Source of the DNA: Actinomycetales bacterium
GTDB lineage: Bacteria > Actinomycetota > Actinomycetes > Actinomycetales > Quadrisphaeraceae
Direction of reading: 5' to 3'
DNA length: 33,633 bases
Assembly: GCA_022701985.1 (NCBI GenBank)
Contig: JAKONK010000039.1
Location: 1-33,633, forward strand
The translations under genes were made by a program, and so were the position numbers. Shown here in pieces: positions 7,692 through 16,175 of the stretch. The notes beneath the pieces were generated by a model. That model searched no databases. It worked only from the letters and a program-made list of their open reading frames with translations, and had not been told where the DNA came from. The stretch's first letter is position 1; each line of letters opens with the position of its first letter.

Positions 7692-7811
7692 TCAGATCCG
7701 GACGCGCCGGGGGTTGGCCAGGGGCGCCGCGTCGGGGCGCTGCTCGGAGGGGGCGCCGTCGACCTGGTGGGCGTCGTCGACGGGCTGGGTGCTGGCGGTG
7801 CTCGGTGCCAT
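7692..7811 (-). CDS. 39-residue peptide gene, no known family
   Basis: A short open frame with ATG at 7811 and TGA at 7692. GGAGG lies exactly 5 bases upstream (7821-7817), the strongest Shine-Dalgarno sequence in this part of the window. The peptide begins MAPSTASTQPVDDAH and ends PLANPRRVRI. It is hydrophilic and proline/alanine-rich, with no signal peptide, membrane segment or cysteine. Third codon positions are almost all G or C. It sits convergent to serA and divergent from the hydrolase-ABC gene, with a 14-bp palindrome about 50 bases upstream. The acidic N-terminal half and basic C-terminal tail could suit a precursor or leader peptide or a small regulator. No modifying enzyme is adjacent, and the function is unknown. 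Confidence 0.6.
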   Translation of the reverse strand: MAPSTASTQPVDDAHQVDGAPSEQRPDAAPLANPRRVRI

Positions 7812-7859
7812 GGCTGCCTCCGGGGGTGCGGGTGGTGCCGGGTCGTCGCTGGGGTGGTG

Positions 7860-7873
7860 CGTGACCGGTCACG
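7860..7873. promoter_or_regulatory. 14-bp perfect palindrome, operator candidate
   Basis: CGTGACCGGTCACG is self-complementary. It lies between the start of the 39-residue peptide gene (49 bases away) and the upstream region of the hydrolase-ABC gene. Dyads of this size are typical binding sites for dimeric regulators, but no regulator is identified. Confidence 0.45.
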
Positions 7874-8196
7874 GCGATCGTGCACGGGCTGTGTGGCTGT
7901 GGCGTCACGACGTGTTGCCGGGACGTTGCAGCAGCCTGCTCGTACTGGGTGGAGAACGCCTGGCGCGGTCCTGGTGTTCCCCCGTGCGTCACCCATGGTG
8001 ACCACGAGCGCGCGCGGGTGCCAGCCCGGGGGCGCGGAGGGCCCGTCCGCAGCACTGCTCACCACGCTCAGTCACCAACAGACACCGCAGAGTGCTCCTC
8101 CCGAGGGCCTGGGAGCGCCGCTGTCAGGGGGGCAGGGCATGCTCGCCCGGTGAAGTCCGCGAAGCCGACGACGCCGACGCAGCCCGCGAGGAGCCG

Positions 8197-10986
8197 GTGA
8201 GGCGGGGGCGGCGCCCGCTCGCCGCCCTGTCCGCCACCGCTGCCGCTGCCCTGGTCGCCCTGGGCTGCCTGGTCCCCCTCGCCGCACCCGCCAGCGCGGG
8301 GGGCTCGGGCAGCGCGGTCAGCGAGGAGGCCCTGTCGGTGCCGGTCGGTGCCGAGCCCGACGGCACCGCCGTCTCCCTGGACGCCGAGCTGTACCTCCCG
8401 GCCGGCGCCGGCGCGCAGGACCCGGCCCCCGCCGTCCTGCTGGCCCACGGCTTCGGCGGTTCCAAGGACGACCTCGCCGGGCAGGCCCGGTCGCTCGCCT
8501 CCGACGGGTACGTGGTGCTGGCGTGGACGGCGCGCGGCTTCGGCGCCTCCGGGGGCGCGGTGCACCTCGACGACCCCGACTACGAGGTGGCGGACGCCGC
8601 CGCGCTGGTCGACCTGCTCGCGCAGCGCCCCGAGGTGGCCCAGGACGCCCCCGGAGACCCCCGGGTGGGTGTGGCCGGTGCGTCCTACGGCGGGGCCGTG
8701 GGCCTGCTGCTGGCGGGCACCGACCCCCGCGTCGACGCCGTCGCCTCGGCGATCACGTGGTCGGACCTGTCCACCGCGCTCGACCCGGGCGGCGTCTTCA
8801 AGGCGGGGTGGGCCTCGCAGCTGCTGAGCAGCCTCACCGGGGCGGCGCTCGTGCCCGGCGCCGGCGGCGCCACCCTCCCCGACCCCGTCGCCGACCCCGG
8901 TGCCGTCGCCTGCGGCCGACTCGACCCCGACCTGTGCGCGGGGTACGTCCAGGCCGCCCGGACCGGTGTGGTGCCGCAGGCCCTGGCGGAGCAGCTGCAG
9001 CGCTCCTCCCCCGCCGCGGTGCTGCCCTCGACGCGCGCCGCGGTGCTGCTGGTCCAGGGAGAGGGCGACTCGCTGTTCGGCCTCGCCGACTCGGTCGCCA
9101 ACGCCGAGGCGGCCCAGCGGGCCGGTGTGCCGGTGTCCCTGGACTGGGTGGCCGGCGGGCACGACGGCGGCTTCGACTCAGCGGGCTTCGACGACAGGTC
9201 CGCCGCGTGGTTCGACGAGCACCTGCGCGGCGTCCGGCCCGACGGCGGCGCCTCCGCCCCCTTCTCCGCCGCGGTGCCCCGCCAGGAGCTCTTCGGCGGC
9301 GACCGGGGCAGCAGCGGCTCCTCGCAGCAGTCCCGCACCCTCGACGAGCTGCCGGCGCTGGGGGGGACGGGCCAGCGGGTCGCCCTCGAGGCGACGGGCC
9401 CGGGCGCGGTGCTCTCGCCCGCCGGCGGCCGACCGGCGGCGCTGACGGCGCTGCCCGGCGTGGGCGACGTCGCCTCGCTGGCGGGCCTGGCGGGCGCGGC
9501 CGGCGGCGGGTTCAGCACCGCCGTGCTGCCCGGGCAGGCCGCGGTCTTCGAGAGCGCGCCGCTGGAGCAGGACGTGACCCTGCTGGGCGCCTCGGCGGTG
9601 CGGCTGAGCATCACGTCGTCCACCGACGACGCGGTGCTGTTCGCCTCGCTGGCCGACGTCAGCCCCGACGGCTCCTCGGCGCTGCCGGGGGGCCTGGTCT
9701 CGCCGGTGCGCGTGACCACGGTGCCGGGGCAGCCCACCCAGGTCGACGTCGTGCTGCCCGCCGTGGTGCGCGACGTGGCCGCCGGGCACCGGCTGCGCCT
9801 CGTCGTCGCCACCACGGACTCCGCCTACGCCGTCCCCACCGACCCGCGCGTGTACTCGGTCGCCCTCGCCGACGGCTCGCTCGCCCTCGCCGCGGGCCCG
9901 CCCGCCATCGAGGAGGCCGCGGGGAGGTCCTTCGAGGTCCCGTGGGCCCACGTCGCCGTCCTGGGCGGCGTCGTGCTGGCGGCCCTGCTGCTGGCGCTGG
10001 TCAGCGGCCTGCGCCGCCGTCGCTCGGCCGAGCGCGCCGAGCCCGCCGGCCCCGAGGGGGCTCCGGACGGCGTCGTCCTGTCGGTGCGCTCCCTGGAGAA
10101 GGTCTACGGCGACGGGTTCCGCGCCGTCGACGGCGTCTCGTTCGAGGTCCGCCGCGGGCAGGTGGTCGGGCTGCTCGGCCCCAACGGGGCGGGCAAGACG
10201 ACCACGCTGCGGATGCTGATGGGGCTGCTGCGCCCGAGCGCCGGCTCGCTGGAGGTGCTGGGCCAGACCGTCAGGCCCGGGTCGCCCGTGCTCGTGCGGG
10301 TCGGTGCGCTGGTGGAGGGGCCGGGCTTCCTGCCCCACCTGTCGGGCCTGGCGAACCTGCGCCTGTACTGGGCCTCGACCGGCCGTCCCCTCGCCGACGC
10401 GCGCATGGACGAGGCCCTGCAGGTCGCGGGCCTGGGCGACGCGGTCCACCGCCGGGTGCGCGGCTACAGCCAGGGCATGCGCCAGCGGCTGGGCATCGCG
10501 CAGGCGATGCTCGGCATGCCCGACCTGCTGGTGCTCGACGAGCCGACCAACGGCCTCGACCCGCCGCAGATCAACGCCATGCGCACCGTGCTGCGCGACT
10601 ACGCGGCCACCGGCCGCACGGTGCTGGTCTCCAGCCACCTGCTCTCGGAGGTGGAGGCCACGTGCAGCCACGCCGTGGTGATGGCCCGCGGCCGGGTGCT
10701 CGCCACCGGGTCGGTCGCCGAGCTGGTGGCCGGGTCCGGCGAGGTGCTCGTCGCCGTCGGCGACGGCCAGGCGCAGCGCGCCCTGGAGGTGCTCGCGCCG
10801 CTGCTGGAGCGCGACGGCGGCCGGGTGCTCGGCGAGCGCGACGGCGGAGCGCTGGTGTCCCCGGGCCGCAGCGGCACGGGCCCCCTGGTGGGGGCGCTGG
10901 TGGCCGCGGGCGTCGAGGTCACCTCGGTGGTGCCGCAGCGCCACCTGGAGGAGGTCTTCCTGGAGCTGGTGGAGGGGGCGGCGTGA
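8197..10986 (+). CDS. secreted alpha/beta hydrolase (S15/CocE-like) fused to ABC ATPase
   Basis: A 929-residue fusion. GTG 8197 is chosen because it opens a signal-like segment (LAALSATAAAALVALGCLVP, cut near APASA) and follows GAGGAG. Residues about 40-570 form a hydrolase with GASYGG (nucleophile S163), QGEGDSLFG (D291) and GGHDGG (H322), then a beta-rich domain as in X-Pro dipeptidyl-peptidase/CocE enzymes. A membrane segment (VLGGVVLAALLLALVSGL, about 587-604) is followed by RRRR. A complete ABC ATPase follows: GPNGAGKTT (K667), YSQGMRQRLG, LLVLDEPTNGLDPPQ and VLVSSHLLSEVE. The predicted topology puts the hydrolase outside and the ATPase inside. The stop overlaps the permease start (GTGA). 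The substrate is unknown; peptide or ester hydrolysis coupled to export is one reading. Confidence 0.88.
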   Translation: MRRGRRPLAALSATAAAALVALGCLVPLAAPASAGGSGSAVSEEALSVPVGAEPDGTAVSLDAELYLPAGAGAQDPAPAVLLAHGFGGSKDDLAGQARSLASDGYVVLAWTARGFGASGGAVHLDDPDYEVADAAALVDLLAQRPEVAQDAPGDPRVGVAGASYGGAVGLLLAGTDPRVDAVASAITWSDLSTALDPGGVFKAGWASQLLSSLTGAALVPGAGGATLPDPVADPGAVACGRLDPDLCAGYVQAARTGVVPQALAEQLQRSSPAAVLPSTRAAVLLVQGEGDSLFGLADSVANAEAAQRAGVPVSLDWVAGGHDGGFDSAGFDDRSAAWFDEHLRGVRPDGGASAPFSAAVPRQELFGGDRGSSGSSQQSRTLDELPALGGTGQRVALEATGPGAVLSPAGGRPAALTALPGVGDVASLAGLAGAAGGGFSTAVLPGQAAVFESAPLEQDVTLLGASAVRLSITSSTDDAVLFASLADVSPDGSSALPGGLVSPVRVTTVPGQPTQVDVVLPAVVRDVAAGHRLRLVVATTDSAYAVPTDPRVYSVALADGSLALAAGPPAIEEAAGRSFEVPWAHVAVLGGVVLAALLLALVSGLRRRRSAERAEPAGPEGAPDGVVLSVRSLEKVYGDGFRAVDGVSFEVRRGQVVGLLGPNGAGKTTTLRMLMGLLRPSAGSLEVLGQTVRPGSPVLVRVGALVEGPGFLPHLSGLANLRLYWASTGRPLADARMDEALQVAGLGDAVHRRVRGYSQGMRQRLGIAQAMLGMPDLLVLDEPTNGLDPPQINAMRTVLRDYAATGRTVLVSSHLLSEVEATCSHAVVMARGRVLATGSVAELVAGSGEVLVAVGDGQAQRALEVLAPLLERDGGRVLGERDGGALVSPGRSGTGPLVGALVAAGVEVTSVVPQRHLEEVFLELVEGAA

Positions 10987-11837
10987 GCACGACGAGCACG
11001 AGCGGCACGAGCCGGGGGGCGGCGCTGCCGCTGCGGGTGGAGGTCGCCCGCCAGCTCTCCCGGGTCCGCACCCGGTGGGTCGGCGTCCTGGTGGTCGCAC
11101 TGCCGCTGCTGCTGTGGGCGGCCTTCGCCCTCGGGGGCGACGACGACGGTGGAGCTGGGGGCGGCGGCACGAACTTCGCCGACCTCGCCACGAGCAGCGC
11201 CGTCAACTTCGGGGTCTTCGCGCTGCTCGTCAGCAGCGGGTTCCTCTTCGTGGTGCTGGTGGCGCTGTTCGCGGGTGACACGGTCGCGGCGGAGGCGAGC
11301 TGGTCGTCGCTGCGGTACCTGCTGGCCGCCCCGGTGGGGCGCCGGCGGCTGCTGGCGGTCAAGGCGGTGGTGGCCGGGGCGTCCTCGACGGCGGCCATCG
11401 CGGCCTTCATCGCGGTCTGCCTGGTGGTCGGCACCGTCGCCTACGGGTGGGGCCCGCTGACCAGCCCCCTCGGCGACGCGCTCGGCGCCTGGCCCGCGCT
11501 GGGGAGGCTGGTGATGGCGACCGCGTACGTCGTCGTCCAGCTGACCTGGGTGGGAGCGATGGCGTTCTGGCTCGGCACCCGCACCGACGCCCCGCTGGGG
11601 GCCGTGGGCGGTGCCGTCCTGGTCAACATCCTCTCGGCGATCCTCGGGCAGATCACCGCCCTGGGTGACCTGCGCGAGTGGCTGCCCACCAACGACGCCG
11701 GGGCGTGGACGGCCCTCCTGCAGCCGGAGGTCGCGTGGGAGGGCCCGGTGCGCGGCCTGTGCACGGCGATGACCCTGGCCGTGGTGTTCGCCGTGCTGGC
11801 CGTCCGGGGCTTCGAGCGCAAGGACGTCACCAGCTGA
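10983..11837 (+). CDS. ABC-2 type permease
   Basis: A 284-residue integral membrane protein with a GTG start overlapping the stop of the hydrolase-ATPase gene by 4 bases, indicating coupled translation. About six membrane segments are visible, including VGVLVVALPLLLWAAFAL near residue 40, LLVSSGFLFVVLVALFAG near 90, AIAAFIAVCLVVGTVAYG near 145 and a last one just before the C terminus. EASWSSLRYLLAAPVGRRRL resembles the cytoplasmic coupling region of ABC-2 permeases that pair with DrrA/CcmA-type ATPases. A glycine-rich stretch (GGDDDGGAGGGG) sits in the first outer loop. It presumably forms a transporter with the ATPase domain of the upstream fusion; the cargo is unknown. Confidence 0.88.
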   Translation: MSTTSTSGTSRGAALPLRVEVARQLSRVRTRWVGVLVVALPLLLWAAFALGGDDDGGAGGGGTNFADLATSSAVNFGVFALLVSSGFLFVVLVALFAGDTVAAEASWSSLRYLLAAPVGRRRLLAVKAVVAGASSTAAIAAFIAVCLVVGTVAYGWGPLTSPLGDALGAWPALGRLVMATAYVVVQLTWVGAMAFWLGTRTDAPLGAVGGAVLVNILSAILGQITALGDLREWLPTNDAGAWTALLQPEVAWEGPVRGLCTAMTLAVVFAVLAVRGFERKDVTS

Positions 11838-11839
11838 CT

Positions 11840-11861
11840 GCAGGTTGGCGGCAGGCTGGCG
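11840..11861 (+). repeat. 11-bp direct repeat after the permease stop
   Basis: GCAGGTTGGCG (11840-11850) is immediately followed by GCAGGCTGGCG (11851-11861), with one mismatch. It begins 2 bases after the permease stop codon. The rest of the 124-base gap to the next gene is G-rich with no clear terminator. Confidence 0.7.
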
Positions 11862-11961
11862 CGTGGCCCGTGTCACAGGGGCGGACGGGGCGTGTGGTGA
11901 CGGGGTGCGGGGGTAGGGGTGGCCCGCAGCACCTGCTGAGCACTCCCACCTGGAGGTCACC

Positions 11962-12501
11962 GTGGCCCGCAACACCGTCTCCCGCTCCCTGCACGACCTG
12001 GGCCTCGCCGCCTGGTTCGGAGGGACGCTCGCCAACGCCGTCGCGCTCAACGCCGCGGCCGGCGAGGCCGGCGGCAAGGACGCCGGCGCCGTCGCCAACG
12101 CCGGCTGGAACCGCTGGACGCCCGTCAACGCCGTCGCCATCGGCGCCCACCTCGTCGGCTCGGTCGGCCAGCTGGCCGGCAACCGCCAGCGCCTGGCGGC
12201 GCAGCCCGGGGTCAAGACCATGTCCAGCGTCAAGACGGTGCTGACGGTGGCGGCGCTGGGCGCCACCGCCTACAGCCGCGCCCTCGGCAAGGTCGTCGAC
12301 GCGGCTGGTGCCCCGCACGTCAAGGGCGGCACCAAGTCCAGCCGCCGCACCCCCTCCGACGTCGCCGCGGCGCAGGGCAAGCTCGATCTGATGCAGTGGG
12401 TCATCCCCGGCCTGACCGGCGCGCTCGTCGTCGTCAGCTCGTTCGCGGGTGAGCAGCAGCGGCCCTCCGAGGTGCTCGAGAGCCTCGCCGGCCACCGCTG
12501 A
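11962..12501 (+). CDS. small actinobacterial membrane protein, unknown function
   Basis: A 179-residue protein with a GTG start preceded by GGAGG at 11952-11956 and a 5-base spacer. It begins MARNTVSRSLHDLGLAAWFG, then GTLANAVALNAAAGEAGG. Hydrophobic segments lie near residues 14-35, 53-70 (VNAVAIGAHLVGSVGQLAG), 88-103 (TVLTVAALGATAYSRAL) and 147-165 (QWVIPGLTGALVVVSSF). I believe similar proteins occur widely in actinobacteria as unnamed membrane proteins, but I cannot assign a family with confidence. It is followed convergently by the TRIC gene. Confidence 0.8.
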   Translation: MARNTVSRSLHDLGLAAWFGGTLANAVALNAAAGEAGGKDAGAVANAGWNRWTPVNAVAIGAHLVGSVGQLAGNRQRLAAQPGVKTMSSVKTVLTVAALGATAYSRALGKVVDAAGAPHVKGGTKSSRRTPSDVAAAQGKLDLMQWVIPGLTGALVVVSSFAGEQQRPSEVLESLAGHR

Positions 12502-12572
12502 GGGCCCCGCAGCCAGCGCCGGTGCGGGCGCTCGCCTCCTCCCGGGGGGCGGGTGCCCGTCCGGGCTGCCTC

Positions 12573-12587
12573 GGGCCTTCGGGGCCC
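12573..12587. terminator. possible short hairpin between convergent genes
   Basis: GGGCC (12573-12577) and GGCCC (12583-12587) pair around TTCGG. It sits in the 111-base gap between the convergent membrane-protein and TRIC genes. The stem is only 5 bp, so this is tentative. Confidence 0.3.
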
Positions 12588-12612
12588 ACCCCTCGGCGGC
12601 TCGAGCCAGCCG

Positions 12613-13263
12613 TCAGGCCGAGGGGGGCTGCCGCGGTCCCGGGAGGTCGATCCTGCGGACCACGCCCACCATGCGCAGCGCGAAGCACAGCCCAGCCGCC
12701 ACCACCGCCCACACCGACCCGATCCCGACGACGTCGGTGTGCGTGATCTCGGCGCTCAGCACGACGACGGCCGCGCCCAGCAGCGCCGGCACCGCGTACA
12801 GCCCCGAGCTGAGCACCTGGGGGGTGCGGCCGGTCAGCACGTCGCGCAGCGTGCCGCCGCCGATCGCGGTCAGGCCGCCGAGGAGCACCGCCTGCAGCGG
12901 TCCCAGGCCGGCCGCCAGGGCGGTGGCGGCTCCGGTCACGGCGAACAGGGACAGACCGGCGGCGTCGAGGACCGTGAGGGCGCGGGCCACGCGCCGTCGT
13001 CCCATGCGGTGGCCGAACAGGCACACGAGCACCCCGCCGGTGGCGGCGACGGCCAGGTAGCGCCAGTCGGAGAAGGTGGCCGGCGGGACCCTGCCGATGA
13101 GCAGGTCGCGCATGATGCCGCCTCCCAGGGCGGTGATGACGCCGAGGGTGATGACGCCGACCACGTCCAGGCGCGCGGTGCGCGAGGCGGTGAGGGCGCC
13201 GTCCACGGCGAAGGCGAGCACGCCGACGAGGTCGAGGACGAGGAGGAGCGTGGAGCCGGGCAC
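12613..13263 (-). CDS. TRIC-family cation channel (UPF0126)
   Basis: A 216-residue membrane protein from GTG 13263, the usual length for bacterial TRIC/UPF0126 proteins. It shows the internal duplication typical of the family: GVITALGGGIMRDLLIGRVP in the first half and GGLTAIGGGTLRDVLTGRTP in the second, each with the conserved GGG-RD kink. About seven hydrophobic segments are present. Family members form trimeric K+-permeable channels in bacteria and archaea. It is encoded divergently from the first GGDEF gene across a 206-base gap. The longer open frame upstream of 13263 lacks family resemblance. The start is supported by position relative to the first membrane helix (LLLVLDLVGVLAFAVDGAL). 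Confidence 0.9.
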   Translation of the reverse strand: MPGSTLLLVLDLVGVLAFAVDGALTASRTARLDVVGVITLGVITALGGGIMRDLLIGRVPPATFSDWRYLAVAATGGVLVCLFGHRMGRRRVARALTVLDAAGLSLFAVTGAATALAAGLGPLQAVLLGGLTAIGGGTLRDVLTGRTPQVLSSGLYAVPALLGAAVVVLSAEITHTDVVGIGSVWAVVAAGLCFALRMVGVVRRIDLPGPRQPPSA

Positions 13264-13469
13264 GGCAGCATCGTTCCGCCCCCGCTCGTCGGGAGTGCTC
13301 CCGACGTGCCGGCAGCCCCGGCGGCGGGGCCGCAGGGCGGCCGCCCCGTCGGACCTGGCGGGGGCCCCGGTCCTCAACGGGACGCCCGTGCCGCTGGTGG
13401 CACTGACCCGTGCGGGTGCACTGCTGGGTACCTCGGGCACTTGATCTTCCGGCCTGCCGATGCAGGGGC
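13264..13469. other. 206-base divergent intergenic region
   Basis: It lies between the TRIC and first GGDEF gene starts. It contains the small dyad ACCCG-TG-CGGGT at 13406-13417, and the block at 13457-13469 that is conserved in front of both GGDEF genes. No further gene is seen. Confidence 0.5.
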
Positions 13470-16100
13470 GTGACGACCAGACCCTCCCGGGGACGCGCGG
13501 TGTGGCAGCACCTCACCGCGCTCGTCGTCGTCCCGCTGCTCGCCGCCGCGGCCATGAGCGCCGTCGTGGTGCGCACCCACCACGACCAGGTGGAGCACGC
13601 CGTCGCAGCCCAGCGGCTCCTGGCGGCCAGCCTGCAGCTCGACGGGCTGCGCAGCGCCGTCGACCAGGAGGTGCTGCCCACCCTCACCCTCGCCGTGGCC
13701 GCCGACGACGAGCTGGCAGCGAGGGCGGGCCTCGCGCCCGCGGCGCAGGCACAGCTCCTGCGCGACGTCCCGGTGGCCCTGGACTCCGCGCGCCGGGTGA
13801 CCGACGCCGCCCTGGCCGCGGTGGACCCGCTCCCGGCGACCAGCGTCACCGGCTCGGTCTCCGGGCGGCTGCGGGCCGTGAGGGCGGCCGCGGACCAGCG
13901 GTCCAACACGGTGACCACCCTCCTGACCCTCTACCTGCAGGTCTCCGACGTGCTGCGGCTGGCGCAGCGCGACGCCGCCGTGGCGGCGACCTCCACGGGC
14001 CTCACCGCCCGCAGCGCACCGGCGGTCAACGACGTCAGCCTCGTGGTGGCCCTCGCCGGCCACGCCAGCCGCCAGCTCCCCCTCGCCTTCGCAGCCGCGG
14101 TGCTGGAGGGGGAGGACCGCGCCCGGGTCACCGACGCCCTGCGGGCCACGACCGGGAGCTACACCGAGCTGGCGGGCCAGCCGGCCACCCTGTCCACCTC
14201 GGCATCGCGCGCCGCCTGGACCGCCGCCGTCGGCGCCCCCCTGCCCGTGCGCACCAGCGCCGCGCTGGCCGCGTTCGCCGCCCTCGACCCGACCTCCCCC
14301 TCCCGGCTGAGCGGCCCGCAGCTGCTCGGGATGAGCGCCGCGAGCGGGATCCGGGACGCGGTGCTGACCGGGCTGCTGCGCTCGCAGGTGCAGCGCGCCC
14401 AGACCGCCTCCGCAGAGGACCGCGCCGAGTCCGAGCGGGCCCTCGCCGGTGCGGTGTGGCTGTGCGTGCTGGTGCTGGTCCTGGCGGTCGCGAGCACCGT
14501 CGTCGTCGCGCGGCGGACGGCGCGCCCCCTGCGCCGCCTCAGCGACGCGGCGCGCCGGGTGCTGGAGGGCGAGCCGCTCGCCCCGCAGCGGCGCGGGCCG
14601 CGCGAGGTGCGGGAGGTGGGCGACGCGCTCAGCCGCGCCGCGGAGGGCCTGCACCGGGTGCGGCGGCAGGCCGAGGCGGTGGCGCGCGGCGACCTCGACG
14701 CGGCCCTCGCCCAACCCGCCGTGCCGGGGCGCCTGGGCGAGGTCGTCCAGGGGTCCGTCGAGGCCATGCTGCGCGCGGTGGAGGCCCGCGACGCCCTGCG
14801 CGCCGAGCTGTCGCACCGCGCCTCGCACGACCCGCTGACGGGGCTGCCGAACCGCGCGGCCGCCACGGGGGCGCTGCAGGCCGCGCTGGGGCGCGCCGCG
14901 GCGGCCGAGGGGTCGGTCGCGGTGCTCTTCGTCGACCTGGACGGCTTCAAGCTGGTCAACGACCGCTGCGGGCACGCGGCCGGCGACGCGGTGCTGTGCG
15001 CGGTGGCGGCGCGGCTGCTCGAGCTGCTGCGGGACCGCGACGTCGTCGCCCGCATGGGCGGGGACGAGTTCGTCGTGGTCGCCGAGGACGTCGACGCCGA
15101 GGGGGCCCGCGCCCTCGGCGAGCGCCTCGTGGCGGCCGTCAGCGCGCCCGTGGAGCTGGTGGTGGACGGCGCGGTGCTCGCCCCCCGGGTGGGCGCCAGC
15201 GTGGGCGTGGCCCTCTCCCCCGGCGGACGGGTCGGCGCGGACCGGTTGCTGCGCAAGGCGGACGTCGCGGTCTACCGCGCCAAGGCCCTGGGCCGGGGCC
15301 GCGTCGTGCTGCACGACGCCGAGCTCCTGCGCGAGGAGGCCCACCGCGACGCCGTGGCCCACGACCTGCGCGCGGCGCTGGCCGACCCCGCGGCGAGCCT
15401 CCTCGGGCTGCTGTGGGAGCCCGCGGTGCACCCCGGCAGCCGGGAGCTGGTCTCCTGGGTCGTGGTCCCCCGCTGGACGCGCGCGGGCACCGAGCTCCGC
15501 GGCGAGGAGCTGGTCGAGGCGGCCGAGGCCGCGGGGCTGGGCCGCGAGCTGGGCCGGTGGCAGCTGGGCGCTGCGACCGCCCAGCTCGCCGCCTGGGGCG
15601 AGGGCCCGCCGGTGTCCGTGCGGCTCACGGGGCGCCACGCCGCCGACGAGAGGTTCCTGGACGACGTCACCGACGCCCTGGTGCGCGCGGCGCTGCCCGC
15701 CCGTTCGCTGGCGGTGGTGGTGCCCGAGGCCGCGGCCGCCGACCCCCGCACGGTCTGGCACCTGCGCTCGCTCGGCGTCCTCGGCGTCCACACGGCCGTC
15801 ACCGGGTCCGGGACGACCCCGCTGCAGGACCTGCCCGGGCTGCCGGTGCGCGGGGTGGTGCTGTCCCCCGACATGGTCGACACCGCCGACCCGGCGCGCC
15901 GGCAGCTGCTGGCCCTCGTCGTCGGGGTCGCCCGCCAGCTGGGCCTGCGGGTCGTGGCCACCGGCGTGGGGACCGAGGAGCACCTGCGGCGCGCCGTCGA
16001 GGCGGGCGCCGACGTCGTGCGGGGCCCCCTGACCGGTGCGCCCCTCACCGCCGACGACGCCGGGCGGCGCGCCCGGGGCGAGGCGTACGCCGGGGGGTGA
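13470..16100 (+). CDS. membrane GGDEF protein with degenerate EAL domain (copy 1)
   Basis: An 876-residue protein with a GTG start. Layout: membrane helix near 15-34 (LTALVVVPLLAAAAMSAVVV), an extracytoplasmic helical sensor region of about 290 residues with no recognised family, a second membrane helix near 326-345 (WLCVLVLVLAVASTVVVARR), a HAMP-like linker (RPLRRLSDAARRVLEGEPL), then GGDEF at about 450-615. The GGDEF motif is intact (ARMGGDEFVVVAED, near 530) and is preceded by RDRD, which fits the RxxD inhibitory site, so it should make c-di-GMP. The C-terminal domain aligns with EAL, but EAL is replaced by VVV (WVVVPRW), DDFGTG by AVTGSG, the KID segment by VLS, and AEGVET by ATGVGT. Phosphodiesterase activity is therefore unlikely. 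It is a tandem paralogue of the next gene. Confidence 0.9.
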   Translation: MTTRPSRGRAVWQHLTALVVVPLLAAAAMSAVVVRTHHDQVEHAVAAQRLLAASLQLDGLRSAVDQEVLPTLTLAVAADDELAARAGLAPAAQAQLLRDVPVALDSARRVTDAALAAVDPLPATSVTGSVSGRLRAVRAAADQRSNTVTTLLTLYLQVSDVLRLAQRDAAVAATSTGLTARSAPAVNDVSLVVALAGHASRQLPLAFAAAVLEGEDRARVTDALRATTGSYTELAGQPATLSTSASRAAWTAAVGAPLPVRTSAALAAFAALDPTSPSRLSGPQLLGMSAASGIRDAVLTGLLRSQVQRAQTASAEDRAESERALAGAVWLCVLVLVLAVASTVVVARRTARPLRRLSDAARRVLEGEPLAPQRRGPREVREVGDALSRAAEGLHRVRRQAEAVARGDLDAALAQPAVPGRLGEVVQGSVEAMLRAVEARDALRAELSHRASHDPLTGLPNRAAATGALQAALGRAAAAEGSVAVLFVDLDGFKLVNDRCGHAAGDAVLCAVAARLLELLRDRDVVARMGGDEFVVVAEDVDAEGARALGERLVAAVSAPVELVVDGAVLAPRVGASVGVALSPGGRVGADRLLRKADVAVYRAKALGRGRVVLHDAELLREEAHRDAVAHDLRAALADPAASLLGLLWEPAVHPGSRELVSWVVVPRWTRAGTELRGEELVEAAEAAGLGRELGRWQLGAATAQLAAWGEGPPVSVRLTGRHAADERFLDDVTDALVRAALPARSLAVVVPEAAAADPRTVWHLRSLGVLGVHTAVTGSGTTPLQDLPGLPVRGVVLSPDMVDTADPARRQLLALVVGVARQLGLRVVATGVGTEEHLRRAVEAGADVVRGPLTGAPLTADDAGRRARGEAYAGG

Positions 16101-16175
16101 CGTCTGCTCGGGTGCTCCTGGGGCCCGCACCCGCCTCGGGGCTCCCGCTGCGGCCCGCGGCACCGATGCAGGGGT

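Noticed and set aside
8150-8200. 16-codon leader frame (GTG 8150) ending in overlap with the hydrolase-ABC start
   Set aside because: CATGCT lies 6 bases upstream and the stop overlaps the next start, so a leader peptide is imaginable. It is too short to support and has no attenuator hairpin.
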